NCBI GenBank assembly: GCA_948146395.1
Contig: OX411552.1
Location: 10,311,686 to 10,375,685, forward strand
Direction of reading: 5' to 3'
Length of the DNA: 64,000 nucleotides
Source: Fragum whitleyi
Taxonomy: Eukaryota > Mollusca > Bivalvia > Cardiida > Cardiidae
Position numbers and translations under genes: made by a program. Below, one piece after another: positions 34,942 to 46,800 of the stretch. Each line of letters opens with the position of its first letter. Position 1 is the first letter of the stretch. Under the pieces are notes generated by a model, which saw nothing but the letters and a program-made list of their open reading frames with translations, was not told where the DNA came from and ran no database searches.

Positions 34942-36268
34942 TCAAGTTACAGTGACAATTTTAGACACACGCTTCGAAATTCATATTTCTACACTGCCTT
35001 ACTGCTAGCAAGAAAATTTTCCTTTTAAAATGAAACTTAAGCCAAGCAAATATTTTAGTTAATTCAAAACAATCAATGAGTCAAACAAATCACCAATAGA
35101 GCGTTTAAGCACGTTTGTTCCAAAGACGGCACAAAAAAAGTGAAAAAAAAATAACGCCTCATTTTCCAAAAATGACGCCCTTTTCCACGCTTTTCGTAGA
35201 ACCACAAACGTGGTCGAAGTGATGTGAATTCTATGCTAACGTCAATTTGACACACGAAGTTTTCAAAGAATCTTTATTGGCGTAGTCCTACCCTGCAGAT
35301 TTTAAAATCCGGATGGCAAAATTTAATCATTTGTGAATCTTATCGAAGTTAACGACGCACCGATTCTGTTAAACAATGGCATTCTCGATCCTGAGCACAG
35401 TCGTTTAGAATTGAGTGAGTCAATTGCATTAAATTTAACAGTTTTAGAAGTGTCTATCGTCAGGTATCTTTGACCTTTGTAATCGAATAAAATCGACCAA
35501 CCCTGAAAAAGGAGTGACAAAAGAGGACTGAACAGTAGATGTTTATGCCAAACTAGCCGAAACGCCAGAACCAAAAAGATTTAGTCTATCAAACAAAACA
35601 TCTTCTTTGATATAATGACATCTTAATTTATCTTAATTTAGCTAAACAAATTATTTGTTCGGTAGTGCAAAATCAAATTTCTTTGTTGCGTTTTTTCTTG
35701 GGTGCTCAGTATATTTGAATTTTCTCTTTGATGCTTCTCAATTTCATTTATATGTGTAACAATTACCTACCATTCCTCACTATAGTTTTAAGATTCATTA
35801 ACTGATTTACCAAAACGGGTGATTAAAATTCTAACTTTTACAACTCTACCCACCCTGTCAATTTTCGTGATTGACGCATTACCGAATTTCGACAAAAGTT
35901 TTTTTTTCTGTATCAAGCAAATTTTGATTGATTATAACTGGTAAATAAATCAAAGGCCTGAAAGGCCTGAATTGAAGACAGGACTGAATATTAACAATTG
36001 GAATGAAATTGTGGCGTTTTGAAAAGATCTCTTGAGTGGGAATCAAAAATTTAAAACAATCATTGATGGTTACATATGGAAACTGCACCTTCCTAACAAA
36101 TGAATATGCTTTACTTTGAAGACTCATCACTTCCAGATAAACCTATCCCTCTAGCCAATTCAAGCTTAACAAGAGGGTAACTGCCTTCATAATCGCTATT
36201 CATCCCCAAGTGTAAGTTTTCAATATCCTAAATGAACAAGCATTTGGAAGTATTGCATGGCAATACCA
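34942..36268. other. Unassigned sequence
   Basis: No gene or element boundary recognised. Minus-strand frames at 35,323-35,574 and 35,879-36,130 show no domain. Confidence 0.4.
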
Positions 36269-37478
36269 AGTCCCCTACCGGATTTATAAATATATCCCTA
36301 GAGCAGTATCTTTTTTGGTGGTAACGGTATAACTACCTCTCCAAAATATTAGCTGTATCAGATTTTATGTATCAGCTCAATATCTCTGAGGATAAAAAAA
36401 ATTCCGGAAATTTCCTGGTAATTTTCTAAGTCCAGCATCCGTATCTTCCACAAAATCAATGGACCAGAAACCAAATTCAAACTTGATCTGTAACTCATTG
36501 ATGCGGACTCACATACCAAAAATCAGCTAAATATCTGCAAGGGTTAAGAAAAAAAGTCCAGAAAACTGAAATTTCCTTATAATTTTCTAAGTCCAGCATC
36601 CGTATCTTCCACAAAAATCAATGGACCGGAACCAAACTCGAACTCGTTCTGTAACTCACTTATGCAAACTCACATACCAAAAATCAGCTCAATATCCCCA
36701 AGGGTTAAGAAGAAAAGTCTGGAAAACTGAAATTTCCTGGTATTTTCTAAGTCCAGCATCCGTATCTTCCACAATAATCAATCGACCGGAACCAAATTCA
36801 AACTCGTTATGTAACTCATTGATGCAGACTCACATACCAAAAAGCAGCTCAATATCTCCAAGGGTTAAGAAGAAAAGTCTGGAAAACTGAAATTTCCTGG
36901 TAATTTTCTTAGTCCAGCATCCGTATCTTCCACAAAAATCAATGGACCGGGACCAAACTCAAACTCGTTATGTAACTCATTGATGCGGATTCACATACCA
37001 AAAATTAGCTCAATATCTCCAAGGGTTAAGAAGAAAAGTCTGGAAAACTGAAATTTCCTGGTAATTTTCTTAGTCCAGCATCCGTATCTTCCACAAAAAT
37101 CAATGGACCGGGACCAAACTCAAACTCGTTCTGTAAATCATAAATGTGGAAGCACATACCAAAAATCGGCTCAATATCTCCAAGGGTTAAGAAGAAAAGT
37201 CTGGAAAACTGAAATTTCCTGGTAATTTCTAAGTCCAGCATCCGTATCTTCCACAAAAATCAATGGACCGCAACCAAACTCAAACTGGTTCTGTAACTCA
37301 TTGATGCGGACTCACATACCAAACATCAGCTCAATATCTCCAAGGGTTAAGAAAACTGAAATCCGGACTTACAGACAGACGGACGGACGGACGGAAAGAC
37401 GGACGGACAGACAGACAGGCGGACAGACGGACGGAGCGCAAACCTATAGTCCCCTTCGGCTTTCGCCGGTAGGGGACT
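36269..37478 (+). mobile_element. Pearl/BIV160-like element: TIRs, 160-bp tandem monomers and GGAC microsatellite
   Basis: Inverted ends AGTCCCCTACCGG (36,269) and CCGGTAGGGGACT (37,466-37,478) enclose about six monomers. The repeated phrase TCCAGCATCCGTATCTTCCA begins at 36,431, 36,592, 36,752, 36,913, 37,074 and 37,234, a period of 160-161 bp. A GGAC/GACA microsatellite follows at about 37,370-37,437, then a CCTTCGGC/GCCGGTAGG hairpin end. This layout is the one described for bivalve pearl elements, whose core is related to the BIV160 satellite; identity to those families is inferred from layout and period. Confidence 0.8.
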
Positions 37479-38363
37479 AAAAATATTCATTTAACCAACA
37501 GAAATATGGTGGCAATTCCTGTATTCTAAAAACTCATATGAATTATTGCAACCCTGTTTTTTAAAATAGATTATCCCCAGCAATCCAATATGATCCAAAT
37601 CCGATTTTTTTCCAGTCAAACTTATTAAGTGGATGTGTAAAAATCTTAAATAAAATATTAATCCAAATGACACACATTGCTTACCCCTTGATGAAGAGCT
37701 GAACATTTCATTGCCATGGTGAATATTGCCCTGAATTGGAAATTTGTTCAAATTTCTTTTACATTTATTATCTGATCCAGGATTTGACTAATTATCTCCA
37801 CATAGAAGAAGCAATGAAAGTAATATCAATATTCTTAGACTTTTACTAGTCAAAGTCAATACTAAGAAGAGGTATTTTCCCGTACAATAGCTGTAGCTTT
37901 TTTTATGAATACCGTTTAAGTTTCTTCCAGGAGTGAAACATTCTTTTTCTATTTTTCCATTGAGATATTTCGATCTCCATTTCAGGTTATTCTCCTTGCA
38001 TATGGTCTTACTTAGTAGAAAATTATTTTTTGTACAAAAAATATATAAACCTGTTAAGACAACCAACCTTTCAGGCCTTTTCCACGGGACTGCTTTTCTA
38101 GATCAAGATTCGGATTGAACTATCCGGTGAACTTCTTCTTAGTATTGACTTTTGACAAAACTGCCAAAATGACAGATCGTTAAATGAAATCCCGAGCTAC
38201 AGCATTTATCACCTTGAGTAGAATTCTTTCAAAGTCCACTCCGGAATGTTACAAATAAATCCATTCCAGTTTCCAAAACAGTTTCTGTTATTGTCAGAAA
38301 ATTGTCGAAAACAAAAGCGGAAACTCAAAACCGGGATCGCGCATGCGTGGTACTACTGTATAG
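37479..38363. other. Unassigned sequence
   Basis: Open frames on both strands at 37,491-38,118 show no recognised domain; nothing else stands out. Confidence 0.35.
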
Positions 38364-38530
38364 GCCATTCGGAACACCACTCGGCCAATCTAACGCAATC
38401 GTCGCAACTCGGCCGATTCCGTAACCTACATTTATCTGAGACTTCGGAGATCGCCCGATGATTGCCGAGTGAATATCACGATAACGATCTGTTACCGTTT
38501 ACGGATATGACCGAGTGATGTTCCAAATGC
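38364..38530. mobile_element. M4 short TIR element, minimal copy
   Basis: It starts GCCATTCGGAACACCACTCG and ends with the near-complement CGAGTGATGTTCCAAATGC. At 167 bp it keeps the terminal repeats of the element at 25,839-26,287 but not its interior frame. Confidence 0.7.
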
Positions 38531-40521
38531 TGTACAATATGGATAGACAAAACAAGCCTAATAATAAAGTAATTTGATAAGCCATCGAAATTTCTCCGTA
38601 AACCCAAGTCAAAATTCAAACCTAGGAAATTCCAAGGGTTTACGAGTTTATTCAAATAGCCTTGTGCTATTTTAGTTTTTATCCATTTACACTACGACAG
38701 GCCCGGGAGACGGATAAATAAAGCAACCTTAAGGACACACAAACACACAATTTTACGAGAAATATGGAGTCTAAAATGGGAAACTGAAAATAGCTTGCCA
38801 ATGTTATGTATAAAAACAGTTGTAGGATGCAATTGAAAATTTGGAGCAAATGCAAAAGATTGCAGCCGAAAACGCCCTAAAACAGCACCATTTACGAATG
38901 TAAACACGTTTCTGCAGGCAACTGCTGCATAGATCACGTGTTCACTCCCCTGAGGTCCCGGCCAGAATTTAGGTCAGCACCAAAATTTTACGGTATATTG
39001 CTACACTATTGATTATTTTTGCCGCGTTTATTTTTATGAATGGGTCTACTTTTTTGAGCGTAATGACACATGTAGGTTTGTTATCAGAATCCGATGGCGA
39101 CGATCCCTATATTGAAAGACAGGTAAACCTGTCTTCAATAAAAAGCGGACTTCATCTATCGTTTTCGAATAAATTTAATGAATGGAATTGTTTGAATGTT
39201 TTAATACAGAGTCGATTGACCAATGGTTCAATAGTTGTAAAAAGGCACCAGGGTAGCAAGCCATCTTTTGGCTTGATTGTGATTTTGGAGTAAAATGAAA
39301 CAAGCGTGGGATGCGAGTTCCTTCAAAGAGTAAGCGTAACGACGTTGTATTTAGGAAAGGTTATTGTCACGGGATCTGTCAATGAGATCAGGTGTAAATC
39401 TAATGTATAATCGCGTAAATCTGACTTTATGGAAACATTTTGCTTTTTATCGGGGTTTATCCTTGGGCGGGTCAGACTTAGTAAAGTAAATCATAACGGC
39501 AAATTGTTTTATCAAAATAGGATCAAATCAGGGTTTTGTCGATCAAAGTTATGCCGTGTACTAGTAAAAAAGGTTTGGATTTGGAGACGCCACGAAACTG
39601 TGTTTTTAAACTCTTCATGGCGTTTCGTGCGATTAAGTGTGATTCAACCACTCATAGGTTGCCGTTTAGTAAATCTGCACTCTTATTTAACTTAAAACTA
39701 CTTTCCAGAAAACTCTGAAACACACCTTCCCCGGCGGTGTTATTTTTTTCAAATGACCGCTCTGGTATTATTGGAGTTTTTTTGTTGTTTTTTAGCGGAA
39801 AAATCTCTAGTTCCGATTAAGAATATTTTTACTCTATCATTTGAAAAGTCTTGATATGATTTGAATTTATCGAGGGTTCAGTGCAAGATTGTACTTAGTG
39901 TATATACAATGTATACACACTTAGTACACTCTTGCGCTTAACCCTCGTTATGGAGGTCGAAAATTTATTCCTTAACTCCTGGGATAGGTATTTATACGCT
40001 AAACAAATGTTGGTGAAATAATTAATGGTTTTATTTCACAGTATCAATGTTTATAACATTTTATAAAATTATAAACTAAAAACTAGTATTCATAAGTTGA
40101 AAATTCAGAAAATAAATTTATATGTATGACAAATATAACAGTTCGTAGTTAACGTAAATGACTTTGTAAAATATATCTTCGTCTGCGAGTAAAGACATAT
40201 TAGTTAAAATTGTATGAAAACTGGCAGGATGATTTGAGCATTTTTCCGGTCTCTTGTCCTGGTGAATGTCAATTAATACAGGGATCGCAAAAAATAACAC
40301 GAGTAAAAGAATGACATTACTTAATCTGGAAAATGATTTTTGAAATCGATTACAAAATATAAGTTCAACAAATGTATTGTGAGGACACCCATAGCCTCCG
40401 ACAAGGTTTGAGTATCTTGGAACAACTTGAAACGATTTCTGAAGTCATACGTCCGTCCGTACGTCCGTTCCTTGTTTAGTTATATATGCCATGATTGTTT
40501 AAATGAAGGCAAGTTTGCACA
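38531..40521. other. 3' flank of gene B, with a palindrome
   Basis: Open frames at 38,692-38,937 (minus) and 39,009-39,293 (plus) have no recognised domain. A long imperfect palindrome at about 39,874-39,950 is centred near ATACAATGTAT, with outer arms GAGGGTTCAGTGCAAGA/TCTTGCGCTTAACCCTC. A GTCC-type microsatellite lies at 40,448-40,472. Confidence 0.45.
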
Positions 40522-40836
40522 TCACAAGAATCTGTCATTGAGAAGGCTAAATTCTGTTACGGCAGAAAACTTCATATTAAGTTCTTGGACGTGAAAAGTA
40601 CATCCAGGACAAAACGTATTGCGTTCTCGGCTAAACGTCAAGAATCCGCTCTGGTTTAAACGTCTTAGTAGCTTTAGGATAAAGTTTAACTGGGGATCTA
40701 CGCCTTTTTTATTCGGAAAATGCATCTCGATCGTGATCTGTTTTACTTGTTGGGTAAGGATGTTTCCATTCAATACATTTTCCAGGAACTTCCATTCGGA
40801 ACCTTCAATATCTATCTTTAGAATGTCTATAACTCG
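40522..40836 (-). CDS. Gene B exon 6 (terminal exon)
   Basis: The exon is 315 nt including the stop, with acceptor TTTCAG. It starts RVIDILKIDIEGSEW and ends SLLNDRFL. The peptide is closely similar to gene A exon 6 across its length. Confidence 0.9.
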   Translation of the reverse strand, partial: RVIDILKIDIEGSEWKFLENVLNGNILTQQVKQITIEMHFPNKKGVDPQLNFILKLLRRLNQSGFLTFSRERNTFCPGCTFHVQELNMKFSAVTEFSLLNDRFL

Positions 40837-43800
40837 CTGAAATGTAGAAATAAAAATATGCAATTGTTTGAGGTTTGTAATACTTAAGTATTCTTCGTTT
40901 TTGTCACCTGAGAGGAGTTACTTAGCCGTGGCTAGAACCTTTCAAACATGTGTCATCAATTATTGTCAAAGCGTGTAAATAAATGTATTTTAAAGTGAAT
41001 GGATTAACGCGAAAGTCATCGTTGGATAACAAAATCATTTTAACTACAGCTTGCCAAAGCTGAAGTCACGAGGGATTAGCTTAAAACCTTCTATTTAACG
41101 TACCAAATTATATATGTAGACTATCAATTAAGTAAAATTGATTACATATTGAATTAAAGTTGATTTACCTTGTCCTTGAATGTAACTTTAATGTTCCCAT
41201 GTGGAAAGAATCCATTTTTAATTTTACATTTGCCACGGTCGCCGTACGATATCGCAGCCTACGATTTTTCTTAAGATTTTTTCGACATCGCAGAACATAC
41301 CTTAATGAGACCGTACGGGTCCCGTGCGATATCGCAAGGTAATCGTGAGATTACCGTGCGGAGATCGTACGGGTTCCGTACGGATACCGAGAGGATGCCG
41401 TGCGGTCATCGTACGATTCTACGGGTTTTATTTTGTATGTTTGATAGTTAAGATATCGTACGATTTCCGCGCGATGCGTGCGGCGACCGTGCGGTGTCCG
41501 CACAAGGCTACGGAATTGCGATTTTTAAAGATGTGTATAACATTTTTTTAAACGAGATCGCAGGTGTCTGCGGTGCCCGTATAACCGTGCGATGATCGCA
41601 CGGGCACCGTATGTCACCGCACGGGCATCGCACGATTTTATGCTTACGGCGAGATACGGGCGCCGTACGGGCTCCGTAGACCAAATGTAAACGAGGCTTA
41701 TCAGTTCAGAGAGTTATCCGAGACAACAAGGACGATTAAACTTCCTTCTTTATTGTGATTGTTTAAATCTATTTTCCACTCAAGAATACTTTACCAAAGG
41801 AGATAAACAGAGAAAGAATAGATTGTCGGAAAGAAAAAAAATCATAAGAGCTGTCTTTTCCACACGTTTACCATATGTGTAACAATGTGTCGTTATTTTC
41901 GAAAGCGGGCAACAGCTTTTCGCTCGGTGAGCGTGGATGAAATCGTTCAAACTGACCAGTCACTTGAGAGAAAATGCAATAAACAATAGAAAAGTTAGGA
42001 GTAGTTAATATTCATTCATATTATGGTTAAGGTTATGTTTTGTACTGTTGCATACTTTATGAAACAACTTGTAGCATGACCGGGAAAAAGTATGAGCTAA
42101 GAACATGACTTGTGCCTACTCGGCATTCAACAATAAATAACTTTATCCTGTCACTAGCTATTAACATTGCCTGATAAAAGGGGTATGATAAATTTGTTGA
42201 TATCAGGTCACTTGATCACGTGACAGCTTTATCATGTCACTTGGTCGCGTGGCCTGCCGGGTCTTCTTTTTGCGGCAATAAAGTCTGAAAACAGTCCTCT
42301 TTAAATTTTTTCTCTTGATTTTGAGTGTCTATTTCTGATAAGAAATAATTCACTCGATTCTCATATGTTTTTAAAATCAAATCGCGACCATATCGATAAC
42401 GTAGTACATGACTGATGACATAATCTTTAAAATTGTGATTAAGCTTATCTCTGTGTTTACATTCAACCTTGAAAACTGTCAGGATTTTAAAACATTTATC
42501 TGAATGGATTCAACGCTAATTTATTTGACCGAGGAGATTTTTGCAGTAAGTAGCTTTGCATCTGATCTCAATCTATGTCCATCCTCTGATTAAGAGCAAG
42601 GAAGGCATTGAATTGAGATTTGCTTTTAGCTGCATAACAACAAAACTTCGGAGAAAAAAGGACGTTTTGGATAGCGAAAATTACCCGATTCATATCTTCT
42701 TAATCATTAAAGTATGTACGTATAAGTCAAGTTTTTTTTTCTTAAATATTTTCTTGCTACAGCGTTAGAATCCTTTCAATTATCGAGTTCTTTGGCCGTA
42801 ACCGATCACCCCACCTCTTCCACTCATAAATATGATGAGAACTCGCCGGGTATCGGAGTTGTAAATCGTGACCGGATTAAATTTTCGTAAATAAATACGA
42901 ATTGACTTTAAAAAAAAGATTGTAACAGAATAAATAGAATAGATGATAGGTGACTTGAGATGGAAAAGTTCATCGGTCTCGGCTGCGGAATTAATCGGGT
43001 TCGCCTCCGGCTCTCCAGATAAATTCCTACGCCTTGTCCGATAAACTTTTCCATCTCAAGTCACCAACCATCTATTCTCTATTACACAAACATATCTCTT
43101 CCTTCATTGATGTTTCAACTTGACGTTCTTATCTAGAAGCCGTCTCAACAAAATGAATTTTCTCGACAGTCCGAACTCGGACATAAGAACTTAAAACATG
43201 ACTACTTATTGCGTTTGGTCGATATCCTAGCCCAGCAGCCAGTTCAACAATAGAAAATTTCACTCGTGCATATCCCACCTATTTTTCAAGAAGGTCGACA
43301 GACTGCCCAACAAGAGAAATAGTGTACTCATAATAGCGCGACAGCTAGCTTTAAAAGAAATATTCTCCTCACGCATTTTAATTAAACTTGTAAGCTAACA
43401 GTCGGCTAAGCAAAAGATAAAAATCAATATCCCACTTGAGTGTTCTCAATTTGTTATTGAATAAGCTTGTAGCTCAATAGCCAGCTCAACAACAAAAAAT
43501 TCTACACAGGCATATCCTATTTGTTGTCAAATAAGCTTGATGGCTCAACAGCCAGTTCAAGACCAAATATTCTTCTCACTCATATCATATATTTTATTGA
43601 TTAAGCTTGATAGCTCTACAATCAGCTCAATAACAGAAATATCCTAGTCACCCATATTCCATTTGTTGTTGAATAAGCTTAATAGCTCAAGTGTCAGATC
43701 AACAACAGAAATATCCAACTGATGCAAATCCCATGTGTTGTTAAATAGCTCAACAACAGAAATATTCTCCCCGTACATATCGCATTTGTTATTAGATAAC

Positions 43801-46800
43801 ATTGATAGCTCGACAGCAAGCTTTACAACAGAAATATATTACTGATGCATATCCCATTTGTTGTTTAATAAGTTAAACAGCTCAACAACGAGCTGTACAA
43901 CAGAAATATCATAAAGAGGCATATCGCATCTGTTGTTAAAGGAGCTTGATAGCGCAAAAGCGAGCTCAACAACAAATTATTCTTCCGATTAATATCCCCT
44001 TGTTGTTAAAAACACCTGATTGCACAACAACAAGAGTATCCTACTCAATCCATGCGTATTTGTGAATAAGTCTGATAGCTTAGTAGACGACTTAACAACA
44101 GAAATATCTCACCAATGCATACCCAAATACTTTTTGGATACTTTTTATAGCTCACATTCGAGCGCATCGACAAAATTAATCAACTCAAACATTTCCCATT
44201 TGTTGTTATTTGTTGTTGAATAATCTGAATAGCCCAAAAGTCAGCTCAACAACTTGCTCATGCGTATCCCATTAGTTGTGGAGTAAGCTTGAAAGCTCAA
44301 CAATCAGCTCAACAACAAAATATTCTTTTTTTACGTATCACAATTGTTGTTTAATAAGGTGGATAACTCACTAGCCACCAGCTCAACAAAAAATATCCTA
44401 CTAATACAAACCCCATTTGTTAGAAAAAAGCTCATTAGCACAGCAGTTAGCTCGACAACAAAACTGACATGATTGTTTATCACACGTTTTTTTTTCGATT
44501 TTGGATCTGGTTGCACAGAATTGACTTTCCCGCTAAAAACCTTTTCAACAACAAAAAATACTTCATATTTTTCAATGTTTTTTTTTTCGTGGATTATCGA
44601 GAAATAACAGTATATCATGACTAAATAATTTCTCCACCAAACCAATGAAATAAACAAAGATTTATAGACTACTTTCATACATTTCACTTTTTTGACGTCA
44701 TATAAACGGAGCAAAGTAAATGAATCTAAATGATGTCTCTGCGACGTTACCTAGTAATCACGTGAAAAAGGCGCGGCGTAAGTAAATTTGTCATAATATT
44801 CTCTCATTTCGCACAGCGTTTGCATTAAAGAAATAAAACAATCGTTTTAGATTCAGTGTAACATCGACAAATCATTCATTTTGTGAACTACAAATGCTAT
44901 GATATTACTCGCGGCCCTACCACGCGTGAAAATATAGATTTTGTTTTTTACTCAATAACAGCTAAATCAATCTTACACTGAAACAAAAAATTGTCTTCAT
45001 GATATTACAATCCCCTTTAGATCCAGCTCAGTAATCAGCATCAGCAAAACTTACCTTGTTATGTTTTAAACTATCCATGATACTCTTGAGGGATTGGAAC
45101 GCCTTTCCATTCTTCGTTTCGTCTTTCGGTCCGGGTCCGATTCTATGATACTGACAACCTTTTGGTACATTAATGCCAGAGGCACTGCAAATTTACAAAT
45201 GAAAAAAACAACATAAAAAAATAAAATGTTCAGAGAAAAAAATTTGTTTGTCTCGACAGAAAAGCTAATCTGTTTTGCTAAAATCAATCACAAGATAGTC
45301 TGTGTAAAATAAACTGTAGTAGCAGCAGTTAAAGTAATCTAAGGGAGCGTTACAAAATGTAAGTAATCAGTTTCGATCATCATAATATATATATTATGTA
45401 TATATAAAAAAGATCCGATTGGAAAACCCGCCGTTTTAATAGATCTCCCGTAGCTGAACATTTGTGGAAACGGTCATTCATTCAACGACGTTGTCTTGTG
45501 CTGTTTTAAGCTAACGCTGAATGGACAGACAAAGAACGTAAGTCACGGGAGACCAATTGGATTAGACGCTTGAATACTATCCAGCCATTCGGTATCAACA
45601 AAAGTGACGCTTAACTAGGTCACAATGATAATTCATGTTATGTGTAAGCGACACCTCAAGATGGTTGACTAACGGAGATAGACAGATTAAATTCAAGTCA
45701 AATTTCAGTTCTACTAGGTCAAGTAGATAATTCGGGTCAAACAAGGTCATGCACATCATTCAGCTCAATGATTTGCTATTCTTCACTTTTGTTGACTAGC
45801 GGTAGCGCGCAGATTAAATCCGCTTTACTTTATATAATTCAGCCCAATTTAGGTCACAGTAACTATTAATTAGGTCACGAAGACTAATTTGGGTCAACTA
45901 ACTGCTACTCTTTATGATTATTGACTGGCGTAGGTACGTAGGTCAAATGAGCTATAATTTAGTTTATGTAGAAACCCTGAAGATGAAACATTACGTTTCG
46001 AAAGCGCTTGGGTTATATTTAATAATCCTAAAATTCTAACACTGTTTGAGCAAATATATTTCTCATATTTATCTTATTATTTTACTGTTCTTGCATCCTT
46101 TTGGATCCACTGTTTCAAATTTTTCCTTTCTTCAAATTAAAAACAGAAAATTTATCGGTCAGAATAGCAAAGAAAACTATTTCATTAATTGTTTTAAACT
46201 AAAATTGAATGCGCTAAAGGAAAGTAATCTTCAATAATATAAAATAACCGATCTCCGTACGGGACGTCATAGTTGACGTTACGTCTTAGTTACAAAGACG
46301 TTATAACGAAGTTACCACTGATGAGCCGAAAGGCGAAACGCGTTTTGTGATAAACCAAATATTATATAGAGGATAATCGTTTGTTTCAGTGGAAGATTGA
46401 TTGATATTCATTGAGTGAACAACAAAAGCTATATTTTCACGAGAGTGAAAATATAGCTTTTGTTTTTCACGAAATGAAATATTAATCGATCTTACTCGAA
46501 AAACAAACGATTATTCTATTTTTTATTGCAAAAATGAGACAAAATGTGAAATTTCTCGGATATATTTTCGTAAAGGGCGTCATTTTGCACGTGATTGCTA
46601 TGCAACGTTCATTGTGGCGTCACTTATTTCGCCCCGCATAGATGACGTCAGATAAAATGAAATGCACAAAAGCAGGGTATAAGTTTTTGATAATTTCACT
46701 GCTTTTGCGGTGAGATTATCAAGTGATAATCTACCTTAATTTCTCGATAAACCACCGAAAAGCACTAAAGAAACTTTTATCTCTTTATTGAATAATTAAA

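Noticed and set aside
36621..37256. Open frames on both strands over the 160-bp monomers
   Set aside because: They repeat with the monomer period and are translations of the tandem array.
36431..37340. CRISPR-like spaced repeats
   Set aside because: Whole 160-161 bp monomers are repeated without unique spacers; this is a tandem satellite core in a eukaryotic genome.
41160..41551. Arg/Val-rich plus-strand open frames
   Set aside because: They translate the CpG-rich short-period repeat block rather than a gene.
43225..44470. CRISPR-like array or coding repeat
   Set aside because: The entire roughly 70-bp unit recurs with variation; there is no constant repeat with unique spacers and no long frame.
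44331..44714. 127-codon minus-strand open frame
   Set aside because: It spans the end of the minisatellite and the start of an M3 element; no recognisable protein.
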